From Nansenia antarctica (taxonomy: Eukaryota > Chordata > Actinopteri > Argentiniformes > Microstomatidae), in NCBI GenBank assembly GCA_963989245.1, contig OZ022351.1:15310434-15374433 (forward strand): a stretch of DNA of 64,000 nt, in the 5' to 3' direction. A program made the position numbers and the translations under genes. Each line of letters starts with the position of its first letter. Within the stretch, counting starts at the first letter, position 1. The notes beneath the pieces were generated by a model that saw only the letters and a program-made list of their open reading frames with translations, searched no databases and had not been told where the DNA came from. Positions 1 through 12,512 of this stretch are shown here, piece by piece.

Positions 1-3000
1 GTTAGCCTTCAATCTCCAAAATAACAAAACACAACCAAAACATCAACAAATACCTGGAACCACTCGTTCCAGAACCACTCTCGCCTCCTACTGCTTTCCG
101 GCATCTTAAATAGAGATCATGGGGAACCGTGCCACCCCCAGTCCCCAATCAATGCTAACTAGCACCAGGTGTGTACAGGAGAGGAGTAGCAACAACAACA
201 CAAAGGGTGCGCTTCTACAGAAAGGAGGGAAACAGAATACAAATAGAAGGTTCCGTGTGTGCACTTAACCAAGGGTGGCAGAAGAGACAGCAATACAACA
301 AGGACATGTCATTTTCTTTATATCACCCCGTGACATTAAGGTCATGCATGAATGGTCAACCCTTGCATTCACAGCTCCCTTTATGCATTTGAGAGTGGTA
401 ACCCTCAACTGTTTACCCAAAAATGTGGCAGGGGGACAGCTTTGTTGTTTGAACCCAAGTTTGCCTCTTTAATGTGCGAAAATCAGTTGCTAGCTGTAGA
501 ATTGCATGCCTGAAGAACAGGAACACATTTTGAATAAATTGGTGTTTCCAGTCTAGGTATAATGTTATGTCTTTAGTTTGGTTTAATCCACCGCATGAAA
601 ACAAACAAACAAAGGAATACTTGGAAACCGCCAAGACTGTGGAGATGCTTTGAGAATAGGCTTTCAATTACATATTACAGTTGTGTTGATTGCTTGAGCA
701 TGTTACAGTTAACACGTTTGCCAAAACACCACATTTCTTTTGCCAAATGCACTATAAGAGTGAATATGATTGCTTACTATGAATATGAATCAAATTCATA
801 CGAAAATATTCTTAACGTGTAGGACACGAAAAGTGCCCACTCTCCTGTCTGCCACGCCACATGTTACGTTACTGATGTACTTCATTACAGACTGATTGTT
901 AGATGAGAGTCTACATGTATGTCAACACTTACTCAATATTTTTTTGGGTCTCATGAGTGTTTTACAAAAACGTGCTTAACATTTTAACTGTGGGTAAAGC
1001 AATGAGAAATGACTAACCGTTTTGCTGAAAATGTTACTGTTGTGCTCATGTTATTGCTGTGGTCATGTGAACTTCAGTTTCATACAAATGGTCAATCGAG
1101 AAGAACTGTGATGATGTGACCAGTCAGGTAGTCAAGAAATTATCCAGCCCTAGATACAGTGTAATGAATGATATTCATAATATAAGTATATGACAGAAAT
1201 ACGCATGAGTAAGTATGACTCTCATTCTTCTCCCAGGTCCCCGAAAATAACTCATCGATCACAGGTCGTCTTATCCATTTGTTCATCCTGATAGTGTGCT
1301 CACCCTAACTAAGCTACATTTCAGTCCTATGTTGTATAAATGCTGAAGTATGCTGAAGTTTATCAATTAGGCCCAGGTATATGTCCAGTCAGGGCAGTGA
1401 GGACCTTCAACGCACCGCCATTAGTGATGTAATTATGTTTTAGATGGATAATGGCTTATTTACAAAACCCAGTAGTTCGCATAGGGTCACGTTCACTCCG
1501 GATGAAGCAATTTGCTTTGATAGACCCTCAGAAACCGCTTGTGCATGCAAATAGCAGCATTCATTAATATGTGACTACTCTCTGCGTTGCATAGAGAGGC
1601 TATTACTGCCAGGCTCTGCCTGCCATTACGAGCCAGTGGGAAGTGAGATAGAGCAGCCTCTCTCCTCAAACTGTAGAGGCTGGGCTTGTTAATGTCAGTC
1701 CTTGTCTGTAGGAATGGTACTTGTTACCTTTCAAAACTCCCCAGTTGGTAATTGACAGGGACATTTAGAGACTTTATTTGGACTGAGCTATTTGGATGAC
1801 CGGATACCGCAGATGGAAATTAACTAGTGTCATGATGTAGAGTTGGGAGTATGTACACAGAGTCGGTGACATTGACATGAACGGAGTTGGCCCTCAACTC
1901 AATGACTCATTAATCATTAGAGCGTAGAGAGAGGGATGACAGGCAGATAAGAGTGTACACACAGTACACTCAGCTGTGTTATGACAGGGTCTATACACTA
2001 AGTCTGTCTGCTGTGTGCACTGGGTTATAATGTACAACAAACTTACAAACTGAATGATAAACTTAAAGCCTCGAGTTATTGCAAAATGGCAAGCAGTTTC
2101 ATTGCATGTGTAAAAGGGAATTTTGCGTAGGGCGTCTCTTATCTTCGTCTGAAGTGCTTCTTGATGACTCATGCAACATCATCGGCTGAAAAGTCATCAC
2201 TTTAATGATCTATAAACAATAAATCAACAGTTTAATACATGCCATATGCTTTGCAGAAGTGAGTTACTGATACTGTACATCAGCATGTCTTCTACAAATT
2301 CCTCACGAACACACCGGGGGGACATAGAGCAAGCAAAATAATAATGCATTTTTGTCTGCCATTTCAAGGGATGTTGCATCAGCTCTCTATGTCTGACAAG
2401 CAGCATATGTCTAACGTTGTTACCGCCCTTCCCCACTCCAGTGTGAAGTGCTCCACGCAGCTGCAGTCCGTGCCAGAAAATAAGTCAGCGTTCTCCAAGG
2501 ACTGTGCAGGTGGTGGGTCAGACAGCTCTAGCACTGCAGGAGGGAGAGATGGAGGCAGGGAGTCAAAGAGAAAGAGTGTCAGGAGGTGCTTAGAGAGGAT
2601 GAGAGACACGTTTAGAAAGGAGCGAGAGGAAGACAGATAGAGCCAGGGATGAAGACCAGGGGGAAAAGAACAACAGAGGGAAAGACAAATAGGTGTGGGA
2701 AAGACAAAACCGGGGGAAGACACAAAGTCTTGTTAAAAACAAACACAAAAAAAGGGAAAATAAATGGTGAGTAATTGAGAGAGAGGGAGAGATAAAGAGA
2801 GGGAGGGATAAAGCATCCGGGGATCAGGTTCGGGCCGGTGTAGCGGGGGGGTTGAAGAGAGAGACCTTGTCACGGAGAGCCATTGTGCAGATGTTGCAAC
2901 GTACAAAGGTCCAAGCCGCCCATGATCATGAACAGCTCGAGTACGGCTGCTAGGCCTCTCAGTGGAGCAGTCAGATTGTGTTTCAAGGGGACTGCTGGGA

Positions 3001-3199
3001 GCTGGGGCGCAAGAGGTCTAATGAAGCGCTGTGTTCACACAATCGCACATAAATACATTACAGCATGGCCTTCTGATAGCTCCTGCCTCATGTCTGACAG
3101 AAATTGAGCAGCCACCGTAGATAATGGAGTGTGGGAACCTTTGTCCTTTCATATAAATAACGATAACAGGAAGATATAACCCAGAATGATGTAATGAGA

Positions 3200-3201
<2 letters not shown>
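1..3201. other. Gene-free stretch
   Basis: No open frame here looks like a protein. The sequence is AT-rich apart from a purine-rich patch at about 2530-2850, which gives an antisense frame of Leu, Ser and Pro only. I see no rRNA, tRNA or intact transposon. It lies about 19-21 kb beyond the 3' end of the cadherin gene and is probably intergenic. Confidence 0.5.

Positions 3202-3239
<38 letters not shown>
3202..3239. repeat. (GT)19 microsatellite
   Basis: An uninterrupted GT dinucleotide run of about 38 bp, followed by a degenerate tail to about 3260. Confidence 0.95.
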
Positions 3240-3240
<1 letters not shown>

Positions 3241-3647
3241 TGTGTCTTTCTCCGTGTGTGGGTGCTTGGAGGGAAGTCGATAAACTATGGTCTGATAAAT
3301 TGATGGAGGTTAGGGATCTTTGTATGTGGATCCTCCAGGAAGGGGCAAGGATTACATTACATTAGCAATTGAATGCAATAGTGGCACATGAGAGCGTCAT
3401 GCTATAGTTATGTTTGCTATACATTTCCTGCTCCCTGGGTAACACAATGATCTTGATACCTGCCCTGGCATGTGTACTAGTCAATGCAATCAGGACCAAA
3501 GGTTTACTTCACTGCGGGATGACTGAAGCACAATTCTCACACTGGTATAGCAAAGTGGCAGCAGCTATACAGTTACATTTTTCATATGGTTTGGTCAAAA
3601 CACACTAGCTACAGTATATTATTTAAAACGACCTTACTTCCTTGGTT

Positions 3648-4020
3648 ATTTGAGACCTAGAGGTCACAAATGTAACCCAGGTGGAAGGAGATGAGGGAGA
3701 CCCCTCACTATGGGACACGCACTCTGCATCCCAGCAGTCATCCCACTGAAACCTAAATGGCACGCCGAGACAGTAGCCAGGTAGTCTTTCACCGTTGCGA
3801 AGGCTTTGCCCTTATCGAGCAGGACCTATAAGAAGGAGAGGATCACTGAGCAAGAGAGCTCTGAAAAGGCACACTAAAAAGCCTCCATTTCAGGTTATAA
3901 ACACCCCTGGTGGATGGCGCCCTAGCACACATGGCAACCATATTTGGAAGCCCTTCGAGTCTAGGTTGGACCTCTCACAGGCCAAAGTCCATCAGCTTGG
4001 GTCAAGGGTGTAACAAATAC
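3648..4020 (+). repeat. Unclassified dispersed repeat, copy 1
   Basis: This block shares a colinear series of short matches with 45580-46012: the GAGATGAGG..GAGAC and CACTATGGGA blocks, then CCTATAA, then GAAAAGGCAC, then CCATCAACTTG or CCATCAGCTTG, over about 370-430 bp. The spacing is similar in both copies, which argues for an old interspersed element. A shorter related piece may lie at 48890-49030. The class is unknown and no coding frame is preserved. Confidence 0.45.
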
Positions 4021-4132
4021 CTACCCAGCACCCACACTGGAAGTCTTGTATGAGGAGGAGGTCAAGCTGAACTACCACAATCAATGAAGCCATTAAGCCC
4101 AAGAACCTCAGACACGTGTGGTATGATAATAT

Positions 4133-4205
4133 ATATAGGCCATTTGGCTGATGCTTTTACCCAAAGTGACTTACATTGCAGTGACTGCATGACATGTTTT
4201 AAAGG
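4133..4205 (+). repeat. Dispersed fish repeat fragment, copy 1
   Basis: About 70 bp matches 16590-16670. Both carry CCATTTxGCTGA, then CAAAGxGACTTACATTGCAG, then GTCCCAG. This CAAAGCGACTTACA core is widespread in teleost genomes as part of short interspersed repeats. I cannot assign the SINE family or define ends. Confidence 0.6.
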
Positions 4206-4582
4206 TCCCAGCAGGAAACGTTCCCAGTATGAAACCCATGTGGCTGGGAAAAAAACATCTGCAGACATCCGTTCAAGGACATGTGTCTGTCTGGGGTGGG
4301 GGAAGCTCTAAGCGAGACCAGGGTCAGGCCATTTGGCTGTCAATGAGAGAGCTTTTGGCACAATTGATGTGTGTGGATTGCTGTGTGAACCGCCACCTAG
4401 TTTGTAGCAGCTAGGGGCTCAATTTATCCTACTAACATAAAAGCTCAACCGAATCTTATACCATTAGCACAGAGTTCGTTTTGGGAGGGAGGAGCAGCGT
4501 GTGAAATACCCAGAAGAAGCAAAGTCTAGAGCAGTTTAAAATAGAAATACATTTTAAATCAATTCTCTTTAAAATAATCTCA

Positions 4583-4717
4583 TTATAAAATTGTCCAAAT
4601 CCTCAGCATTGTCCTCCATCTCATACAGTCCGTCCACGCCTGGGTGCGGGAGCGTACGTCGGCATCACCCCTGGCTCCGCCGATCCACGCTTCCCGCTCC
4701 TTCATGGTCCCCCGCAA
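4583..4717 (-). other. Possible terminal exon (weak candidate)
   Basis: On the minus strand a pyrimidine-rich tract ending in TTTTGGCAG (AG at 4718-4719) precedes a GC-rich island embedded in AT-rich DNA. One frame runs about 44 codons from the acceptor to a TAA at 4583 and contains MKEREAWIGGARGDADVRS. A second frame reads PGVDGLYEMEDNAEDLDNF then stops. I do not recognise either peptide. It could be the last exon of an unknown gene, a decayed retrocopy or chance. The only support is base composition and a good acceptor. Confidence 0.2.
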
Positions 4718-5234
4718 CTGCCAAAACAAGAGAGAACAAAAACTGGCCAGTGCAAAGTTCATGTAACAACCATAGAAGCAACCCATAGCAAAAAATGGGG
4801 CCGTGTCAAGGCTAGGTGGAACGTGATCCTATGGGGCCTACTGCTTCCGCTCTAGACCAGGGCACGAGAGACGCACAACCAGCACACTCTCTTCTGCAGT
4901 AACACCCGCACAATACACGACACACAGAAGCGCACCTACTTACAAGTAGGAATAAGCGGCTGCCTACTTCCCAGGTGTGTGTTGAGTGAGCCTTGTGGGT
5001 GCACCTTCGTGCTCTGTGTCTCCTGGATTTTTTACTGGATAGTACTGCTTTCTATGGATAGAAAACAATGGCTTCTATTGGTGACATGCTGAGGTAATTG
5101 ATCACACAGTTGCTACTGCCATACTGCATACATAGACATGACAAAAGAGGAATTGCTGTCTCATACTCAAACCAGTTCACTTGTACTAAGATTAATTTAG
5201 GCAATTCCTCATCCTTTTAACATCTTGCATTTTA

Positions 5235-5560
5235 ACTCAAGGCTGAAATTACAGTACTTATCATTACTCTATATAAGCCACCAAAGCAACTATCACTATT
5301 TTTATTGTATTTCACTGAACTAGTGTCTATTGCTTTCACTAAATATGACAGTATCATTTTAAATGGGGACTTTCCATCAACAAAATGATACCAAAACTGT
5401 TGAATTCACAGCTTTGAGCTAATTCAATGTCACTCAACCTACTCACCAACATGGTAACTCGCTAGATTTGGTGATGTCATTAGGGCTTCACATCGTAAAT
5501 CTTTCAGTATCTAACATCCCTATCTCTGACCATTTCTGCATTTTTTTAATACTACTTTGA
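5235..5560 (+). pseudogene. LINE endonuclease fragment (degenerate)
   Basis: Broken frames on the plus strand resemble the APE-type endonuclease region of fish LINEs: a LYKPPKQ-like stretch, then LNGDFPS (the GDFN block), then a block like TRWIW..CH before an ISDHFCIFF-like end. In-frame stops and shifts are present throughout, so it is dead. Family is uncertain within the CR1/L2/Rex group. Confidence 0.5.
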
Positions 5561-5689
5561 CTCCGCAAAGAACAACAAAGGAGGGAGTCAGTAGAACCAC
5601 TACAAAAAAAGGAACACCCCGCAAACTAAGTATGAGCTGGAGCTAGCAGCTACACAGTGGCCGGATAACGAACAAATAATACTCAGTCA

Positions 5690-5950
5690 GAAGTATTCCT
5701 CTTCAAAGGTCTACCAGACAAGGATGCCCATTGAGCCCCCTATTGTTCGCCGTCATTATTGAGCCCCTCGCCATCTTGCTTCGCTCTAACCCCCGCATCA
5801 CTGGGAAACCAGGAATGGCACAGAGCGGAAGGTCTCCCTTTACACGGACAACCTTCTTCTGTTTGTCTCAAATGTATCTCTTTCCGTCCCTGCTGCACTT
5901 GCCACGCTGAAATCATTCAGTTTTATATCGGGATATAACAGCCCTAGTAA
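5690..5950 (+). pseudogene. L1/Tx1-like reverse transcriptase fragment
   Basis: The plus strand encodes TRQGCPLSPLLFAVIIEPLA, the classic L1-clade reverse transcriptase block (RQGCPLSPLLF), followed by ITGKPGMAQSGR and then a frame-shifted remnant of the YADD region and a SFQFYIGI-like stretch. Less than 300 bp survives. It adjoins the unrelated LINE endonuclease piece to the left, so two elements are juxtaposed. Confidence 0.7.
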
Positions 5951-6184
5951 TTGGTTATCACATCAGTCTCCTGTTTTTATTTATCATGTCTCCTGTTTAT
6001 CTATCACATCAGTCTGGTTATCTACAACATGAGTCTCCTGTTGCCCTTGGCAAAGATTCTAACAAATTAATCCATGTCTATGGTATTTGTTATTGATTTC
6101 TCATGGGCCAAGATTACCAAATTCCTCTTTCTTTCATGTAACATGGTGCGACGATAGGAGGTTAGGACTTGTGACAGTGTAGAG

Positions 6185-7635
6185 CAGGGGTCGGCAATTA
6201 GGTTTGGCCTCGGGCCCAATTTTTTTTGAGCCACTAGATGGCGGGCCAGAACATAATCAAAGGCTAATTTAAGTAATTGATTGTTAAAAAATGTGACACG
6301 TTCTAATGCTTTGACTTTTCTTTCGAAAAATGTACACATCGCTAGTCAACTAACACAGCTTGTTTTGTGAGCCTGCTAACAATGTAAAGTAGTGTTCTAG
6401 TTAACTAGGTAGCAGTCCAATCCATAACGTTGCAGTATTAGGCTTGACTAGCAAGTTTGTGTTGTGATTCTCAACAACGTTGAAACGTAGTTTCACCCTT
6501 TTCCATAGTTTTGAATAATAAATATGTGGACTGACGATGTATCGCAGCCTAACTTATTCTAATAATTATTTAACATTTAACGTTTTATTCTGAATTATTC
6601 CCCCCTCCTCCCAGACAAGGTCACATTATTTATTATTGGATTGGTTGTTTGCGTGCCGGGTGAAGTTAGCTAAACAGTTAACCTGCTAGCAAGAGAAACA
6701 TCATGTTACTCTCCAAAGGTCTAAAGAGGAAAGTTGACGGTGGAAACAGGGCATTTAAAGAGGAATGGACAGCGAACTATCCGTTCATCCTACCTGGTTT
6801 CATCAATGCAGAGCCGTTGTGAGACTCACATCTTCCGTGCTCACGATGTTCCCTTTCTATACAAGTCGTCCTTTTCGTCAATGAATGTGATAAAGACGCA
6901 CGAGAGGAATCGATTGATGCATAAAAATAAAAATAAACTGCCTGCGGATTAAAGTGACGTCAATATCACCAGATATCAAGCAAATAGTGACCGATGGGAG
7001 ATGCCACTTTTCACATTAAGTGAGTACCAAGCCTGTCGTTATTGTATTTAATAACCTAATTGTATTTTGTATATTTTGAATGAATGGCTCATTGTACTTA
7101 TTATCCCTAATAGCGCGTTTGCTCTGTCGTTTCAGGAGCATAGGCCTACCACCACTTTGCGCCGATTTTGTTGTCAATGTTTTTCAGAAAATTAAACAGA
7201 ATTTGCTTTGTTACTGTTCATATGTGTGTTGCAGTCACATACGTAAACATTACGTTTGAATGATTTAATGAGCTGATGTTGTTTTTTTCAAACCACACAC
7301 CGCATGTTGGCTATTTCAGCACCACGCCTTGTCCACCTACTTATGATTCACTATGAGGGGTTCAGCGTCAGTGCGCTTCGGTGCACCCTGCTGCCTGATT
7401 GTCTGTCCCTGTGTCATTCACTCTCAACATGGATACAAGTACAATACGCATTATTCAGGTGGAGGTAGATTCTCTATTCGGACATTATAGGCGCGGTGTT
7501 GGACTGTCGGTCCGATATTGTAAAAAAAAAAAAAAAAAAAAAAAAAAGAAGTGGATTCTCAAAATAATCTGCTGGGCCAAATATTATTGGTGACGGGCCA
7601 GCAATGGCCCACGGGCCGCCTATTGCCGACCCCTG
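6185..7635 (+). mobile_element. hAT deletion derivative with perfect 8-bp target duplication
   Basis: The ends are inverted repeats starting CAGGGGTCGGCAAT (6185 rightward and 7635 leftward). They are flanked by identical 8-bp copies GTGTAGAG at 6177-6184 and 7636-7643, the hAT hallmark. Inside, a plus-strand piece at 6724-6822 reads KRKVDGGNRAFKEEWTANYP then stops, resembling the N-terminus of EPM2AIP1/GTF2IRD2-like hAT transposases. A piece at about 6876-6952 reads SSMNVIKTHERNRLMHKN, like their C-terminal dimerisation end. The catalytic core is missing, so this is a non-autonomous internal-deletion copy. A 27-base poly(A) at about 7520-7546 lies near the right end. Confidence 0.92.
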
Positions 7636-8381
7636 GTGTAGAGATTAGAGAAGGAACTCTCACATGATGCTGAAGACACACCAATTACTAGGGCTGTTAC
7701 ATATAATTTATGCAACACAGGAAAATATTTCTTATACTTTTTACACACAGTTGACAGGTCTGTTTCATTTGAACATTGGTTTGGCAACAAGAATTTCATT
7801 TTTCAGACTCACATCGTCTGCCGAAGTGCCAGCAGCAAACACATGCAGAGGGCGCAACAAGGTGGAATCATCTAGAAATGCACTAGATTTGGGTATGAGA
7901 CTGGATATGGCTGTCATGAGGTCTACATTCTTCTCTAAAAATCTGTTTTCCATTTGCTTGTCAGAGACTGACTGGGGGTGATGGTGGGATCATCAGAATC
8001 AGTATGACCCACAGTTGAGAGCACAACACTTTCCCAAAGGTGTTTACTCAATGTTCTGCTTCTCTTTGGAGGAAGTGAATCATCCTCAGCAGCTGCCTGA
8101 GAAAGCTCTGTCCAATCATCTGATGCACCAACAACCTCACAAGCAGCGCACATATCAACAGACTGAGACTGTAGAATTGCTTTGGCTGGTTTCAAGACAC
8201 CAAGCACCCGCACTAGAAATGTGCCTGAAATAAATGATGTCTCTTAATTTGAATTAAAAGGCCTAATGCCTCATCATCCTCTGAGATCTCTGACAGGATA
8301 GTGATAGTATTCTCAACAATGCTCCTTGTCACATCATAATGGCTTGTCCAGCGAATTTCAAGCAGTCTTTTGAGACACTTA

Positions 8382-9501
8382 GGGCCCTATTATGCACTTC
8401 ATAAGTCTTAAGCAATAAGACGAGGCGGTAGATCTAAACTTAAGACGTGGAGGCGTGGTCAAGGCCACTTTGCTATTATGCGTGCGGTAGTGGGCGCCTA
8501 AAACCCGGCGCTAAGCAAAGAAATTAGTCATGGGTGTGTTTTGGGCGTCTTCTCAATCAACCCAATCAGCGTGCCAGGTGCCATTCCCTTTAAGAACCGG
8601 CTGCGTTGAGTCTTTAGCGCTATGCTATTATGGAGGTCCTAAGAAGGAGGTCAGCGCGCTTCTCTGCAGAAGAAAGTAACAAGCTCGTGCATGAGGTCAT
8701 TGCTGACCAAACGACATATGTCAGTTACTGCCTGACGGGTGAAGCGCAGCTCATACAAGCATTGCTGCTCTGTAAACAGAATAAAAGAATATATATATAG
8801 GCTATATTATACATATTTTAATAATAGGCTATAATATAATTGTAATTGCAATATATTATAGCATTATTAACAGTTGGATCACCAATTGAAAGCGCTAAAA
8901 TGCTTAGATCACGAATCCAGGAGGTAACAAAGTCGTTGCCGGTATATGGAATGGAATGGACTTTATTTGTCATTGCTACAGTACAGGTACCAAACAACGA
9001 AATTTAGGAGGGGTGGCTCGGCGCGCCGTCTTCGTCTATCATAATTCCTTCCTAGGATATATTCCATTGTTCTCTCTCTCTGGTTTAACATTTGCCAGTG
9101 GCGGCATTTATACTGTGACCGTAATTGACGTCTTGCCGTGGAGCCACGTGCGTGTTCATGTGTGCCCACATGCATGCGCAAACCGCGGAGGCGCACTCGT
9201 GTTTCAAAACTTGCATGAAGTCTAAACTTAAGAACTTTTCAAACCACTTCTTAGCGCTAGGAGCAAAGTCAGATCGCATAATAGCAGGGGCGCCTAGTGC
9301 ACTTCATTAACATATGAACACTCCCACAATGAGTAATATATGCACGGGAGTTTTACGTCTTATGTGTGGGCGCCTATCGACACCTGCATAATAGCAGTAG
9401 CGCGTATGAAGCGCATAATAAGGATGGCGGTAGGTCTTAACCTGGCGGTGCGTCTTAATTAAGACTTAAGACGGCAAGTTAAGAAGTGCATAATAGGGCC
9501 C
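8382..9501. mobile_element. Harbinger-like non-autonomous DNA element
   Basis: The ends are 19-bp perfect inverted repeats, GGGCCCTATTATGCACTTC at 8382 and its complement ending at 9501, followed by gapped complementarity rich in CTTAAGAC. The flanks are TTA and ATA, an imperfect 3-bp duplication, so assignment to PIF/Harbinger is tentative. There is no transposase frame. A 3'-terminal LINE fragment sits inside at 8946-9016. The element interrupts the ZMYM1-like pseudogene, separating its HHHYG and LLEIRW segments. Confidence 0.8.
8946..9016 (-). mobile_element. LINE 3'-end fragment, copy B
   Basis: On the minus strand this contains CCTAAATTTCGTTGTTTGG, then GGTACCTGTACTG, then CAATGACAAATAAAG, then a (CATTC)n tail. 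The same terminus ends the large LINE at 37687 and the fragment at 29172. It is a severe 5' truncation nested in the Harbinger-like element. Confidence 0.85.
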
Positions 9502-10259
9502 ATAGTGGTGATGGAATAATTTATACAGGGAACTAGAGAGGTCGAAAAACCTTTTGGCACATGGCTCACCCTGCATGGCATGCACAACCACTAAGTGTAA
9601 CTGGTGGTTATAACAGTGGATATATGGAATATGTCTAGCAAGCTTCTTTTGAAGCAATGCTTGCACACCACCTCGTATTCCATTCATCACCGATGCTCCA
9701 TCATAACACTGGCTAACTATGTTGTCAGCACTGTAACCACTACCAGCATTAGAAATATGTCTCAATATTTCAGTGGACATGTAGCCTACTCAGCATCAAG
9801 TTGATTTAAGTCAAGCAACCCAATCAGATGCTCCTCTGGCATGGAATCACATACAAACCGAATCATTATGGACAAATTCTCAACATTCTGTCCCTAGTCC
9901 CGTCACTATTTATGCAAAACCAGCGTTTGCATACCTTTTTCCTGACCTCTCCAAGAATGTTTGCCAGTATTTCAATTATCTCGTTTTGAATAACCTTAGA
10001 GGTGTACCTGGCATTTTTAGGTATACCCTGAGCAATATCAGCTAGCTTGTCATCCTTCTCTAGGGTATATTCAAAAAGTTGAGTAAAAGACCCGCAGCAA
10101 TGTCATCAACATCCTCATCGGTGTTCCGGTGGTCACGTTAATTGTTCTGTTGTTCCACGGAGCCCTAACTCGTCCACACACAGAAACCTAACTACATCAC
10201 CAATGCTCTTGACATAATATCGGTTCGTTTCGAGCTGTGTTTTAGCATATTGTCGATTG

Positions 10260-12512
10260 TTTCCCCTGTTGCCTCTCTAGGCTTGCTTAAAGGTTAAAAA
10301 AACTGATATATCACAGTAAGTGTTGTGAATTAGTTTTTGGATGAAGTAGTGTTGTAAAGTCGTTTTGGGATAAAGTAGGCTAAATCTAAAGGAGTATGAG
10401 TTTCTACATGTCGTCTGCTTCAGACGAGAAGAGGGGGTGCGCACTGGGCAGTGGGAGACGTTGGAGGAGGCGGGCTAGGCTCCTGGAAGACATTTCCAAG
10501 TAGAAGCACAGTTCCGTAAGAGTGGTTATCAGGCAATGATGAAAACCAGTGGGAAAGTGATTTATCTCACGGAACAGACAGAGTATCTTCAATATAGTGT
10601 ACAAAAATGTGTAGTACAGAATGTAACATTTCAGAGTTTCCTCTGTGATAGCGTATGTTTGCAGAACACACCCTGGGTGTAAAGTAGGCCTAAAGCCTTT
10701 TAGTTACTCAACATATTTACTGCATGAGAGAGGGGTTATGAGGTAGGGAGGCAAGGACGCAAGATTGATAGTCTTCTCATATCATTATAGCTGTTGCATT
10801 AAGATACTTCGTATTCCTCAAAGTGTGACCATAGGGCTTTTGCACATTAAAGTGCCTAGCCAGCAGTCTCAGGATTTTCAATTTTCCACCGATGAGAGCC
10901 CTGGGGTATTTCAGTAGATCACTACCTTTCAGGTTAGGAGGACTATACCACCATGTTTGAATTTGGCATAAGTGATACAGTATTTCTCTCCCAAGATAAT
11001 CGTCGCATCCGTTTTCTTTTTACATTACGGTCATGTTTCTGAATCCCATTGTAGCGAAATGACTTAAATTAGTGGTGATGAGATGTAAGGGTCAGGGCTT
11101 CAACATTAGAGGGTAAAGGGTTAATATCACAGCCATAACTCAGAAGACTTTAACAAGGCTTCTGCCTCCATTTTCGTATATAAATCATGAAAGCCCTGCA
11201 CTACTGTATATCAGGTTATCTTACATCACATTACATCACAGATTCACACTGAAGCCATAAGCCATCAATTGATTTGCGTACATTTATTCTCAGGGTAAAA
11301 ACCCCATATATGTTCTACAATAATGGAGCCCATCGCTATCTGTTCAGAGAGCAGAGCAGCTTTTTATCATATCATATGAAAACTATAAAATATTCCAATG
11401 AAACCTCATCAAAGAAAATATCATTTCAAAATCATGCTAAAACATGTTCTAATTTAGTCTAGTGATGTTCTAGTCATATTCTAATGTCCTCTCCTAACAT
11501 CAGATTATAGATGGAAACCCAACTAAGCTGAGGTTGTCTTGAATATGCCTCACTTTGGTAAAAGAAATCAAGTCAGCAAAAAATAATCATAAGGCTAAGA
11601 GGAGGAGCAGGTTGTCATATGGAGGCTGACATCCTACAGTGATATCTGTGGTGTTTGTTAATAATGCAGCTGCATATGACTGTGAAGCAGTCAGCAGATT
11701 ATGACTTAATTGCATCATGTTTGCATCTCTTGAAATTGAGAGTTTTGGATGCAGGTGGAGTAGCCTTTGAAGAGAAAAGGTACAGAAATAGAGATAAGAG
11801 CTGTACATTTATTCCCTATTAACTTCAGATGCCATCTGACAGATGGTTATGTACATTAAGGGCTTTCACACCTAGTTCGTTTGCTAAAGTTCGACTCAAA
11901 GTTTGCTTGGTTGTTACACTGTATTTTTTTCATTTCGTTCACATTACCCAGAAGCCACCACAGTTCAAAACCATGTCCTGATGCAGGATCCTTCGCTCAG
12001 ACATGTAGCGAAGGTTCAACAAACCCAAATCAAAATCCCACACAAATCCCACACTTCACAACAAGAGACACAGAGAAGCACTGCACTGGTGTTGTATTCA
12101 TCTTTTCCACCCGTGATGTTACGTATGTTCCAGGTTATCAAAAGGACACACAGTCACAAGCACAAAAAGGCCAAAACAAAAATCTATATTCTTAAAAGAA
12201 GGGGCATACACTTACATAATCATTGAATAGCTCATCACTGTCTGGGTCATCTATGAATGAGCAAAGATAATTGTGTAAGACCCAGAGGGTTCTTGAGAAA
12301 TGACTGATAATGTTGTGTGGGATACTTTTTGGTATTCTCCCTAGTTTTTTTTGCAGGTCATCATAGTGGGAACTTGTCCTTCTCATCCCCTGAGCTGCCA
12401 TTTCTCCTGAGGACATGGTGCATCTTGATCTACTTAAGCAACACTGCTCCCCGGTTCGATGAAAACCCGTTGCGCAAGCTGTTACTAAACATGTTGAATG
12501 TTTCGGTATTTC
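10260..12512. other. Gene-free stretch
   Basis: Unique-looking AT-rich sequence with no credible open frame. At about 11860 there is a CTTTCACACCTAGTTCG segment like the terminal sequence of some fish DNA transposons, but I could not find a matching opposite end. Confidence 0.4.

Larger units (their letters stand above)
6060..10250 (-). pseudogene. ZMYM1-like hAT transposase pseudogene, interrupted
   Basis: Scattered minus-strand frames run colinearly along the hAT transposase family annotated as zinc-finger MYM-type 1-like (DUF4371). From the N-terminal side: IPKNARYTSKVIQNEIIEIL (about 9980-10030); NIVSQCYDGASVMNGIRGG, with the catalytic-domain D (about 9660-9730); HIPYIHCYNHQLHLVVVHAM; RLLEIRWTSHYDV (about 8340-8375); VLGVLKPAKAIL (about 8180-8210); then LTSYRRTMLHERKRNLVILA (about 6110-6170). 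Stops and a one-base shift near 8215 break it. Two later elements sit inside: 8382-9501 and 6185-7635. No function is expected. It lies downstream of the cadherin gene. Confidence 0.8.

Noticed and set aside
2379..2723. 114-codon minus-strand Ser/Leu/Pro-rich frame
   Set aside because: Antisense of a purine-rich patch, low complexity, no domain or homologous pattern recognised.
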